This document shows, in pieces, positions 54,401 through 64,000 of a DNA stretch of 64,000 nt (positions are counted from its first letter, which is position 1; each line of letters begins with the position of its first letter). Source of the DNA: Vitellaria paradoxa (Eukaryota; Streptophyta; Magnoliopsida; Ericales; Sapotaceae); NCBI GenBank assembly GCA_019916065.1, contig CM034240.1, positions 39,892,561-39,956,560 of the forward strand, written 5' to 3'. The notes under the pieces are model-generated. The model was not told the origin of the DNA, did no database searches, and worked only from the letters and a program-made list of their open reading frames with translations. A program made the position numbers and the translations under genes.

Positions 54401-57063
54401 GCAGGCACACAGTCGTGGTGCAGGTATGCTAACCCCTCCGCCACCCCCAGCGCTATCTTGAACCGGGTGTCCCACTCCACTAGTCCTGCGCCACCCTCGT
54501 GTAATAATGAGCCTAATGTCCCCTTGGGCAAATAATCATAGAATAATAATTTCATCTTCCTATTTGCCCCCCACCCCAAAAGCCGCACGATATTCCGGTG
54601 GCGGATTCTTGCCAGCGTGGCAATTTCCGATGAGAATGCGGCGGCCGAGACTTTATCCGATGATCGGAACCCCTTCACGGCGATGGTTAGCCCTGCTGGG
54701 AGATCTGCCTGGTAAACGACGCCGGATCGTCCACGCCCGATGACGTTGCCACTTGTCAAGCAATTTACCACGTCAGCAATTGATAAGTCGAGTTTCTGGT
54801 ACAGCGTGACCTCCCAAGGTGGTCCCATCTCCACGTCATCGTTTCCTTCGACGTCGCCGCCGTGGGCCCGGCAGCACCGCAGCTTCCCTCCGAGGACGAT
54901 GTAGAGCGCCGCCAGGAGGAGCGCGCATGCGGCGCAGAGCAGCACTACCATCGCCACCCTCGCTGCCGCTCCACGCCTGGCGGCGCCTCCCTTTTCTGAG
55001 GAGCACTGGTCGCCGGAAAAGCAGAGATCGGGGTTTGCGCTGAGGACGCTCAGCGGCAGCTTTGCGAAGAAGGAGGTGTCCGGCACGCGGCCGGAGAAAT
55101 TGTTGTGAGAGATGTTGAGCACCACGAGATTCTGAAGATCCGCGAGATATCGGAGGTCGCCGGAGAGCTGGTTGTGAGAGAGATCTAGGGCTCCGAGCTT
55201 GTCCAGCGCCGTGAAAGCCTCCGGTATTTCTCCGGAAAGCTTGTTCCAGCTAAGATTCAGAGCAATTTCGAGCGCCGGAATCTTTCCCAAACTCGCCGGA
55301 ATTTGACCGGAGAGCTCGTTACTGCTCAGGTCCAGTAACTGAAGCTTCAAACAGGAACTGAGCTGCGGAGGAATTGGACCGGATAACCGGTTCTTCCCCA
55401 AAACAAGTTTCGTGAGTGAACTCAGCGATCCGAGACTCGGACTCAAATTACCTTCAATAAGATTATCCGAGACATCCATCAGCTGAAGCGAAACAAGCTT
55501 ATTCAAATTCTCTGGCAAGTTACCAGCAATTGAGTTCGAATGCAAGTCCAAGAATGTCAGATTCCGGCAACCGGAAATCTCCAAAGGAATGACTCCGGTT
55601 AGCCGATTCAATCCGAGATCCAGAAAACTCAGATTCGTCAAATTCCCAATCTGCGGCGGAATCGAGCCAGCGAGCTTGTTGTCACTCGCTCTGAACCGAA
55701 TCAGGGCCGAGCATTTCCCGATCTCCGGAGGTATCTCGCCGGACAAATTGTTAGACAACAGCAACAACTTATTCAACTTAGGCAATTCGAAGATACCTTT
55801 AGGAATCGGACCGGTCAACGCGTTCAGCGACAAGTCAACACCTTCGAGTTTTTTGCACGACGACAAGGACGAAGGTATATTCCCTTCGAGCCTGTTCTGC
55901 CACAAGAACAGCAGTGTCAAATTCCCAAGATTCCCGAATTCGGAAGGAATCGAACCGGTGATTTGATTGTTGTCGAGCTCAATAAGGTTGAGGCTTCGAC
56001 AGTTCCCAATCCGGGTCGGGATTTCGCCGGAGATCTGGTTGACGCTCAATTGCAGCTCTTGGAGTGAAGTCAAGTTCCCCAGAGTTCCCGGAATGGCTCC
56101 GGTGAGCGAATTCACGGAGAAATCAATCAGAGCTAGCTCACTGCAATTGCCGAGCTCGGATGGAATAGTACCCACGAGATAGTTTTGCCACAGCAAGAGG
56201 TTCTGGAGGTTCTTGAGCTTTCCCAACTGGGCCGGAATCGAGCCGGAGATAGAGTTTTCGTACAAGTAGAGGTTCTGGAGTTCACTGCAGTCTCCGATCT
56301 CCGGCGGGATTTGGCCGGAGAGGAGGGTGGTGTAGATTGCAATGGTCTGAACCCTCTTGAGCCGGCCGAGAGTCGGAGGGAGGGACCCGGAAATACTAGT
56401 TTCAGCCAGGCCTAGCATGACCAAATTGGTGCAGTTTCCAATTTCCCAGGGGATTGAGCCTTGGATGTTCTTGTTTCCTCCGGCTCTGATCACTTCAAGC
56501 TTCTTCAAATTCCCAATGGAGATTGGAATTCCACCGCTGAGTTGGTTGTCATAAAGAAACAACCTTTTCAAGTTCGTGAGGTTCCCAATTCCAGCTGGTA
56601 TTGATCCTTCAAGCCGGTTTGAATTCAGATAGAGCTGTTCGAGCTTGAACAAAGTGCAAATCTCAATTGGGATTTCACCACTCAAGGCATTGTCGCTCAA
56701 AACCAAATGAGTCAGCTCCGGGAGAGTTCCAATCTCTTTAGGGATTGAACCGGTGAGATTAGTACTGTACAAGGAAAGCTTTTTCAAGGATTGTAGTGAA
56801 CTGAAATTGGAAGGGACATTTCCCATCAAATCCACATAACTCAAACTCAGCTCCTCAACTTGCTGCTTGGAGTTGCAGAAGATCCCAAACCACCCACATG
56901 GAGTCTCATCAGTTTGGTGCCAATTGCTCAAGCTTTCCCGTGGTCCATTTAAGGTCCTCTTCCATGAGAGGAGTGTCTCCCCTTGGGGGTTGAGAGCAGA
57001 GGTGGGTATAATTAGAAGTAGCAAACAAGAAGAGAAGAAGGAGGTCCATGGATTAACAGGCAT
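51415..57063 (-). CDS. LRR receptor-like kinase, subfamily XI (RGI/SKM2-like), 2 exons, 1106 residues
   Basis: Exon 1 is 57063-54243 and exon 2 is 51914-51415; the 2328-bp intron is GT-AG with phase 1, inside the APE motif of the kinase. The ATG at 57063 is the first in frame and begins a signal peptide (SFFSSCLLLLIIPTSA). An N-terminal LRR cap (LLSWKRTLNG, CGWFGIFC) is followed by about 25 LRRs. RAGG at residues 193-196 matches the RxGG motif that RGF-peptide receptors use to bind ligand. A transmembrane helix is at about 704-724. The kinase has GRGRSG (about 776-781), K797, HRDVK (891-895, so an RD kinase), DFG (911-913) and APE across the intron. All catalytic residues are present. By family knowledge it would sit in the plasma membrane and sense a secreted peptide; the exact ligand is unknown. 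An extra tail follows SLAYSSSS at the C terminus. Confidence 0.95.
51915..54242 (-). other. Intron of the LRR receptor kinase
   Basis: 2328 bp, AT-rich, minus-strand donor GTAAGT at 54242-54237 and acceptor TTGCAG at 51920-51915. It carries a MITE-like repeat (54003-54118). At about 52570-52860 it has segments that read AAAATAAAAAATAAAAATAA against their complements and could form hairpins. No gene is seen inside. Confidence 0.7.
54003..54118. repeat. AT-rich MITE fragment in the LRR kinase intron
   Basis: Text includes GTTTTGAAAATTACTGAAAA, TATTTTTCTATACGAATTAT, GAACTTATAATTTTTATCAA and TTTGTCACTCTAAACACTATC. It belongs to the family at 13094, 16383 and 22250. The outer ends are incomplete. 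Confidence 0.45.
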
Positions 57064-57616
57064 TAGAGCAGCTACACTACAAACTCCAATGAGCGGCAGA
57101 GAAAGCAGGGGTTTGAGCCTCGGGAGGGACAATGGGAGAGAAACCAGAACATGTCTTGTGAGTTATGGTTTTTTTCCTTTTTTTTTTTTAAGTTGTGTAT
57201 AAAAAAAATAAAAATAAAATAATACAGGGGACAGACCCAGAATCCCCGGATCCAAGAAACAGCTAGGCCATGATGTTTTTGCAGAGAGAAATTGAATTTT
57301 AGATTTTTTATTAGTTTATGGAGGAAAAGTGATGAGGGGTGGGAGGAGGAGATGGGCTGAGCTCTGAATTGAGTAGTGACAAATGCCCGTATATAGTTTA
57401 GATGTCTACCTCTTCTTTTTTATTATGTCAACTTCTATCTCTTCACATGGGGTTTTCCTTACGATTTACCGGTGGCTTTCAGTTCTCTTTTAACCCTAGT
57501 GTCAACTCTCCAAATGAGCTTCCAGAAATTCTTGTTTGTCAATCGGGGACTGTTGTAATTGATGAATCTTGCACAGATTAGTAGTTGAATTTTTCATACT
57601 ATTATGATTGATAAAT
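57064..57616. other. 5' flank of the LRR receptor kinase
   Basis: Just upstream of the start codon is a normal-looking leader, with a CT-rich minus-strand text (for example around 57290-57360). Minus-strand ACTATATACGGGC near 57394 is a possible TATA region. No other gene is recognised. Confidence 0.4.
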
Positions 57617-57892
57617 TTTCTGGTACGTAGAAATCCGCAGTCGCTTTCTCGTAAGGGGTGTGCTCAGGACGAAGCATATTCCGTGATTCTAGTCGGCAAA
57701 GGGTCACGAAGGATAAATCAGGCTAGACAAGCCTTGGCTGACCGGCTCGACGGAGGAGACTGTTAGAAGTCCGCCACAATAAACGGTAGACTGTCCCCCG
57801 AAAGAGAATCGAACTTGGAACCATGCGGACCAACGCCTTCAGCCGCTCTCGAACTCCACTCGGCCACCTTGAAGGGTTTATGATTGATAAAT
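57602..57892 (-). mobile_element. tRNA-derived SINE with perfect 15-bp target duplication
   Basis: TTATGATTGATAAAT occurs at 57602-57616 and 57878-57892. The 261-bp insert reads on the minus strand. The head has A box TGGCCGAGTGG (57867-57857) and B box AGTTCGATTCT (57815-57805), 41 bp apart, as in a serine/leucine-type tRNA. The body (CAGTCTACCG, GTGGCGGACTTCTAACAG, GACTAGAATCACGGAATA) is unrelated to tRNA, and the 3' end is TACGTACCAGAAAA. It lies about 550 bp upstream of the LRR kinase start and is GC-richer than its surroundings. Confidence 0.88.
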
Positions 57893-58656
57893 CTTACATA
57901 GATAAATAGTTGAGATTTGTACATTACAATTGAATATTTAAGATTCGTCTGTTACAATTAAATAACAAATATACAATTGTTGAGATTTGTTACAATAATT
58001 TTTTATGATTAATAATTTTTATATAGATAAATATTTAAGACTCATCAATCACAATTAAACGACGAAATATTCAACGTTGAGATTTATAAAACACGATAAT
58101 TTCTCCGTGATTAATAATTTTTATATCGATAAATAGTTGAAACCCATCAGTCACAATCGAACGACGAATATTCAATTGTTGTAATTCATAAGTTACCACT
58201 AGCCAAACATGTTTTTCAGATGAGGAGAGGTCCTGTGTGCACTTAATTGGTAAAGTGTTATTTCATTATCCTATAAAAACAGATGAACAACTTCAGTATT
58301 ATAGAAATTGGGCAACTAATTGAAATTGGTGGCCTGCAAATCCACCCACAAAATTTTTCACCAAATTCTGGTATAAATTTGAATTTTTTTTTTTTTTTTT
58401 TCATTTGGGCTTTGTGATCGAATTGAGAAGCTATCACGTGACTGCAGGAATTTGCTGAGCCTGCGAATGTGATCATTATTTGGATTGCTTCACCATATAT
58501 TTATAATATTCTTCATCCATCCACACATATTGCCTGCCTCGTGACTATGGTGTGCATTGAGATTATTTTTCTTAAATTATCTTACAAGGGTGTCGGTTGG
58601 GAATCTAAGCACGCACGTGACAAGGGGCTGGCACATGGGAGATCTATATATGTAAT

Positions 58657-58689
<33 letters not shown>

Positions 58690-59474
58690 GGGGGGGATTA
58701 GTTTAATTTCAGGGGAGAAACCAAACCCTCCAAGGTGTAGGGCAGCTTTTGTGAATGAAGTCCTTTCTTTTTAAAAAAATTGATGGCATAGAACAGACAA
58801 GCACATCCCATCAAAAGAAGAGAAGTCCCCATAGAGCCACCGCATGCACTTACCAAAACTTGTCGTGGACACTAAGCTTTGCCGCTAGTTAAGATGTACA
58901 TATATATATATATATATATATTACAACTGTACAGGTAACCCTAATCGGGAATGCAAATTGATTCAGCACACGCACGAACACGGAAACTCTTGATAAAGGA
59001 ATCGAGAATACAAGTTGGCTGCTTGGAACAATACTCGTAGTATCTAGATCACCAACCAAACGCAAAAGTTAAATCCAATCAAATGATAAAATGAAATAAT
59101 CCTATTACTACTATATATATATATATATATAATTCTCTTGTCATGAAAAACATCTATCTCCCAATTGTATTCCTAACAATTTTTACAATTCTTAACATAT
59201 CTAATAGCTTTAATTGACACACCAAATCAGCTGCAACAAACTGATGTCTTTTGTTTTTAAATCTAATGCAATAATTAGGTATTTCTGTAATTAACATCGA
59301 TATCTTTGGTTCTTTCTTCAAATGCTTTGTATCACTTTATTCAAAAATTACCCAAAAAAAAAATTGGTTGAAGGCTTCCATCTTGTGGCATTCAGCGTCC
59401 TAATTACATAAAGTCTAGGACAAACGACGATGATAGCTTAAATCACTCCAATTGGTATATGCTGAATAATAATA
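57893..59474. other. Intergenic DNA
   Basis: No gene is recognised. Around 57900-58190 three or four degenerate repeats of a unit containing GATTAATAATTTTTATAT and GTTGAGATTTGT recur at about 70-100 bp spacing. TA and GA dinucleotide runs occur at about 58660-58690, 58899-58920 and 59112-59130. Confidence 0.5.
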
Positions 59475-60452
59475 AAGGTTAATTATACTGACATTTCTTA
59501 AATTATACTTGATTTTTAATTTATCCATTTATCTATTAATCTTAACACTTTGATCCCCTTATTTATTTAAAAAAGGTTCTGTTTGTAAATTCTTAAAAAA
59601 AGTCCATTAATTAATTATTTATTATTATTATTATTTAATTATCTCAATTTTTAATGTGATTATTACTCACGTATATTCAAATTTAAAACTTATGACTAGG
59701 GATTTGTCGATCAAGTTAGATAAATAATTCGATTTTCTGTTATAAATTAAATAAATAAAAAATTTTCTTATCCCATCCAAAAGAAGAAAAAAAAAAGACC
59801 CAAACCTAATTTTGATAAAAAAAATTCAACCAAATCAATTCTCGAATTTTAATAATAAATATTTTTATTTCTTTATTTTGTATTTATTATTTATTTAATA
59901 TTAATAATAGATAATAAAAATTTATCCTCACAATTTGTTTAAAATTTTAAGCTAAATTTAAATTTAAATTTAAATTTAAAAAGAACTAAATCCAATGAAA
60001 ATGCTGGAAAATTATAAATCCAAAATTATTAAGTTTAATTTGATTTTTTTATTTTTATTAGGCTTTGTTCATCCTGTTTCTTTATATCAAAATTAAAAAA
60101 ATAATATATAAATAATTTATTTTTGTTTTTTGGTCGAGTTTTTTAATTTGGATGGGATAAAAAAATTTTAATTTAGTTAATTTTTCACAAAAAATCAAAT
60201 GATTTATCTGACCTAACTTATGCAAATGTCTAATATTATCTTTTAAATTTGAATATGTGAGTAATAATTATATTAGAAACATATTAAAATAATTAAGGAA
60301 TAATAAGTAAATAAAAAGTTAACGAATTTTTTGACGATTTTTAAACGGAACCCTTTTTAAATAGATGAGGAGGTCAAAGTATTAGGATTAATAAATGAAG
60401 TGATAAATTGAACATCCAGTACAGTTAAAGGAGTGTAAGTGTAATTAACCTT
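59475..60452. mobile_element. 978-bp foldback element, near-complete inverted repeat
   Basis: The left end AAGGTTAATTATACTGACA and the right end (complement AAGGTTAATTACACTTACA) are inverted copies. Pairing continues inward, with shared text such as CTTTGA(T/C)C(C/T)CC, TTATTACTCAC, AGATAAAT.ATT and TTATCCCATCCAAA, to within about 100 bp of the centre. Arms are about 430-480 bp. A 10-bp direct repeat AATAATAATA flanks both ends (59465-59474, 60453-60462), but the right one is within a TAA microsatellite. Nine to ten base duplications and long arms suggest a Mutator-like MITE. It is non-coding. Confidence 0.75.
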
Positions 60453-60982
60453 AATAATAATAATAATAATAATAATAAAAACTCTCGCCCTGAGTGTATC
60501 TCTCTAATCACTTTTCCCCCTCTTCATCTCTATCTCAAGTCTCAAGCTCCTCCGCCTTATCAGTTCGAATGAATCTCCATAAATCCTAATCTCATATTCA
60601 AAAATTTTTTTGCCTTATCATTCTCGCTTTCGATTATTTGTAAAAATTTCTATCAAGGTTCATTTTAATTCTCACATAGAAATTACGAATTTTTTAGCTT
60701 TTTCATAAGTTAATTTTTTGTTGTGCTTGGATATTTTGATTTTTATATATATGCATATAGTTTTTGCAAGTGTAAAATATTTTTATTTTTTCATTTGTAT
60801 TTTGGATTCCTTTATATATATATATGTATGTGCGGAGATAAAAAAAAAAAAAATACCTCTGTGTGTGGTCACCATGTCAACCAAATTTGTCCGAAAGAGC
60901 TTGAAAATAAAGAAATGTAAAAAAAAAAATGGCTGGAGAGAGTTCCTGATTAAGAATTATCTGAGAGTAAAGTCAGAAAATA
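60453..60982. other. Intergenic DNA with a TAA microsatellite
   Basis: A TAA run occupies 60451-60477. After it comes a CT-rich leader-like stretch (60480-60570) and AT-rich text. An open frame at 60718-61053 is low-complexity, starting at a non-ATG codon, and I do not accept it as a gene. Confidence 0.5.
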
Positions 60983-62025
60983 TTCAAGAGAATAATAAGC
61001 AAAATACGGATGTTCAGTTGATAATAGTGAATATACTTGATTTTGTGTGCTAATTGTTATATTTATAATAAGATAGAACAAGTAAACAAAAGTGAGAATA
61101 ATTAGGATTATAATGTCCCCTATATATGTATATGGCAGTTTACTTTGCATTTAATATCTATCACTTAGCATTCAACGCACGTGGTGGGTATCAGAGTAGT
61201 AGGTATGAGTAGTAGGTGTGATGTGATAATAGGAAATGCTCAAATGTCACATCTTATCTATCACTTGTAAAAGTAACGAACTAACTAAATTAACAAAAAC
61301 ATAATAAATGAATTAAATTTATTACAAAACAATATTTATAGTTAGAATTAAACTAGCATTCGTACTCTTGTTATAGAACCCAATTGATATGATCAACGAC
61401 TGAGTAGACCCAATGCTAAGCTCTTACTTGCTCAATGCGTATGTATTCTGAAATAATGGCACATGTCTAAGATTATTTTTGTACCAACAATGTCAAAAAA
61501 GTTTCAAGAGAATAATAAGTAAAATACGAATATTCAGTTGATAATAATGGATATACTGGATTTTGTGTGCTAATTGTTATATTTATAATAAGATAGAACA
61601 AATAAACAAATGTAAGAATAATTAGGATTATAATGTCTCTATACGTATATGTATATATGGCGATTTACTTTACATTTAATACCTATCACTCAGTATTCAA
61701 TGCACGTGGTGGGTGAATGTTGAGTGGTGGGGGTCAAAGTAGTAGGTGTGATGTGATAATAAGAAATGCTCAAATTTCACTTCTTATTTGTCACTTGTAA
61801 AAGAACAAACTAACTAAATTAACGAAAATATAATAGATAAACTGAATTTATTATAAGGTAGTATTTATTATTAGAATTAAACTAGTATTTATATCTCCTG
61901 TTATGGAACTCAATTGATATGTTCAAGGACTGAGTAGACCCAATACCAAACTCCTATTTACTCAGTGCATATGTGTTCGGAGATGATGGCGATTATTTTT
62001 GTACCAACAATGACATTCATGAGAT
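60983..62025. repeat. Tandem duplication, 520-bp unit
   Basis: The segment starting TTCAAGAGAATAATAAG at 60983 repeats from 61503 to about 62025. Landmarks in both: TTTTGTGTGCTAATTGTTAT, AATAATTAGGATTATAATGT, GCACGTGGTGGGT, AGTAGGTGTGATGTGATAAT, CTGAGTAGACCCAAT, and TTTTTGTACCAACAATG. Copies differ by substitutions and small indels. No coding region. It could be two tandem LTR-like units or a simple segmental duplication. Confidence 0.9.
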
Positions 62026-64000
62026 TTATTTTTATTTTCTTTGGGTTTTATTTACCAATTCTGAAGGGCACATTGTGCTAGGAAATTTTATTTAAACTCG
62101 TCTAACTTTTCTGTTAAATCTTTAAGATTTGAATTGGTTCCTCATCAACTCTAAAACTTGCGCCAGTACCGTGTGCTGTGCTTCCCAACGTATATTTTTT
62201 ATTTAAAATTGTTGGAAATAAAAAATTATAGGCTTATTAGTTTTTTGAATATACCTATATATCTATCTTTCAATCCATATACTTGTAATATATTTGTCTA
62301 TCTTGTTAATTTCATTTCATCTGCTCATATCTAACTACAACAAACACATTTAATTTCATTCTCTTAATATACATTTTGATTCGTTTAGATAATTGCATGC
62401 ACATCTTAATGTGAGTTTAGTTTCTTCTTTTTTTTTTTCTTTTTTTTTTTTGAGTAACTCGAACTCAAAGTATTCGGGTCAATTTATGTGTACCTCGACT
62501 AATCTCTGAAATTTCTAAAGTTAATAATCGACCAATTCTGTAGTGATTATGAAAAGAGTCAAACTAGTGATTTTTTGAGAATAAATTCAAGATCTTAATA
62601 CGAGTTATAAAATAGAAAAATATAAAAATTATCCTTTTTTATTGTTATTAACTATTTTTAAAATTGTGTAAATGCTAACAAAAATATTGGATAGTGATTA
62701 AAAATTTGTTTATTTAAGCCGTATTTATTAGGTAGACGTGGAATTTAAAAATTAAAATAAAATTTAGGCTAGAGATGAAATTATAGGTTCGATATTCGGG
62801 CGGGTCATGAACAGCCATATTATGTTGTACCCTTTACCCCTACTCTTTACGTACAATTCATTTCACAAATTTTTCTTTTTTTCTCAATAAATTTTTCTTT
62901 TTTCCTCAATCCTCAATCTTTCTCGTCAAAATTCATCAATTTGATAATCAATTTTGGCCCCCTCCCCCCCCTCTCTCTCTCTCTCTCTCATTATTTTTTA
63001 TAGCTGCATACATTTTTTGGATTCTACAAATTCTTCTTTTAATTCTCATTAACTTCTTTTCTTAAATTCTCTCAACCTCTTAATTATATTAATTTACTCT
63101 CTTAACTCTTCTCTATTTAATTTCCTATCATATAATTAATTGATAGAAACAAAAAAAAAAAAAAAAATAGAATGGAAGAGAACGGAAAAGTAAAATTAAG
63201 AAGAAGAATTATTTCTACACACAAGTAAAATTAAGAAGAATTATTACCACATAGTGTGTGCTTTTCTTCTAGTTTCAATAAATGAAGTGGAGGGCCGGGG
63301 TAATGGCCCCTCCTGGGCTTTGGGAGAACACTAGTAATTTATAAAAAATTATGGAAAAAAAAAATTTATCCATGGATTAGCGTCCTTCCTAGTCTTGGGC
63401 TACTGTGTTTGAGTTTGCTAATGTTTAAGTTTTTATTTGTAACTGACAAATTAATTAATAAAATAATAAATTTAATTTTATATTTTTTAAAAATTGATTA
63501 GGGTACCTAGAGTATAGAATTGAATTAAGATTTTGATTTCACACAGCGCAATGACATTGTTTTAAAGGCTCAGAAAAATTAGAAAATATTATAATCTCAT
63601 ATTATTTATTGTGCTTCAACGGATTTCTTTCAATCTACCCACAAAAAATTTATTTTTTAACATTTTTTTGCATTGATTATTCGAAGGAGTTTGAAAACGT
63701 GTGCATAATTTTCATTAAGTGCGGGTGAAGTTTTTTTTTTTCCTTTTTTTTATGTGTTTTGAGAAGGCGTTCATTGTGATTAGTACAGGAAGACTAATAA
63801 GTGTAAACTCTGTATACTATTATTATTATACTTACAAACATTTTACGCATAATAAAAACTTTTTGTCTTCATTACTTGTAGTTTTTTTTTTTTTAATCCT
63901 TATTCATATAGTATTTTTTTCGCTAATTCTTTGTATTCAATCTCTTTATTTTCTAAGTTGTAAGATTAATTGTTATTACTTAGTTATTTGATAATTCATA
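62026..64000. other. Intergenic DNA to the end of the window
   Basis: No gene is recognised. It contains the eroded SINE at 62427-62610, a C/CT run at 62963-62990, poly-A/T runs, and AT-rich text. The open frame at 63719-63991 is hydrophobic low-complexity and unlikely to be coding. Confidence 0.5.
62427..62610 (-). repeat. Eroded SINE related to the one at 43531-43696
   Basis: On the + strand a poly-T block (complement of the tail) is followed by GAGT, then TACCTCGACTAATCTCTG, TTAATAATCGACC, and TTCAAGATCTTAATACGAG. Equivalent blocks in the same order are in the intact SINE (ACCTCGATTAATCACTGG, ATCAACGACC, AAGATCTTACTAATTGAG). Target duplications are no longer visible. Confidence 0.55.

Noticed and set aside
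57064..57132. A 23-codon N-terminal extension of the LRR kinase starting at 57132
   Set aside because: The codon at 57132 is TTG, not ATG. The first in-frame ATG is at 57063 and is followed directly by a signal peptide.
54507..57202. Several 65-125-codon open frames antisense to the LRR kinase
   Set aside because: They are complements of a GC-rich, repeat-structured coding exon and show no domain of their own.
57805..57867. A tRNA gene on the minus strand, from A and B boxes
   Set aside because: No acceptor stem pairing with a proper 3' end is visible, the body continues 190 bp beyond the B box, and 15-bp duplications flank the insert. It is a SINE head.
1..64000. CRISPR arrays, bacterial operons, organellar insertions or integrated viruses
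   Set aside because: No regularly spaced identical repeats, no prokaryote-type gene clusters and no viral capsid or movement protein text. All RT domains are of copia or LINE type.

Overview
This is a window of plant nuclear DNA, almost certainly from a eudicot. It is very AT-rich and has intron-containing genes with GT-AG splice sites. It carries plant Ty1/copia and hAT elements, tRNA-derived SINEs and many short foldback elements. I see no bacterial operon, CRISPR array, organellar gene cluster or rRNA. I cannot name the species.

Three protein-coding genes can be assembled in frame from the raw sequence. (1) On the + strand, 18793-24198, is a seven-exon neprosin-family (DUF239) secreted protein of 423 residues. 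(2) On the - strand, 27195-44132, is a nine-exon JmjC-domain oxygenase of 482 residues resembling Arabidopsis JMJ20 and animal JMJD4. (3) On the - strand, 51415-57063, is a two-exon LRR receptor kinase of 1106 residues, subfamily XI, close to the RGI/SKM2 group. None has an internal stop or frameshift with the splice sites chosen. They are not an operon and have no evident common pathway.

The rest is largely mobile DNA. Region 3.8-12.5 kb is a decayed copia element (- strand) whose gag is interrupted by a 3.96-kb hAT transposon. The JmjC gene has collected insertions in its introns: a copia element with 147-bp LTRs and a perfect 5-bp target duplication (intron 6), a small LTR element with almost no coding capacity (intron 2), a SINE with a perfect 15-bp target duplication and a long-TIR MITE (intron 1), and a LINE relic plus a GCTAGC-rich foldback (intron 4). 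Intergenic DNA holds a 978-bp near-complete inverted repeat (59475-60452), a second SINE with a 15-bp duplication (57617-57877), a 520-bp tandem duplication (60983-62025), paired hairpin MITEs (44.7 and 45.6 kb) and several recurrent 130-180 bp AT-rich MITE families.

The most checkable oddities are two apparent GC-AG introns in the neprosin gene, a 94-bp tandem duplication across the stop codon of the JmjC gene, and an 18-bp insertion flanked by a 15-bp duplication. I found nothing I could defend as a wholly new biological system; the value is in TE structure and gene/TE interplay. All coordinates were read by eye; repeat ends may be off by a few bases.
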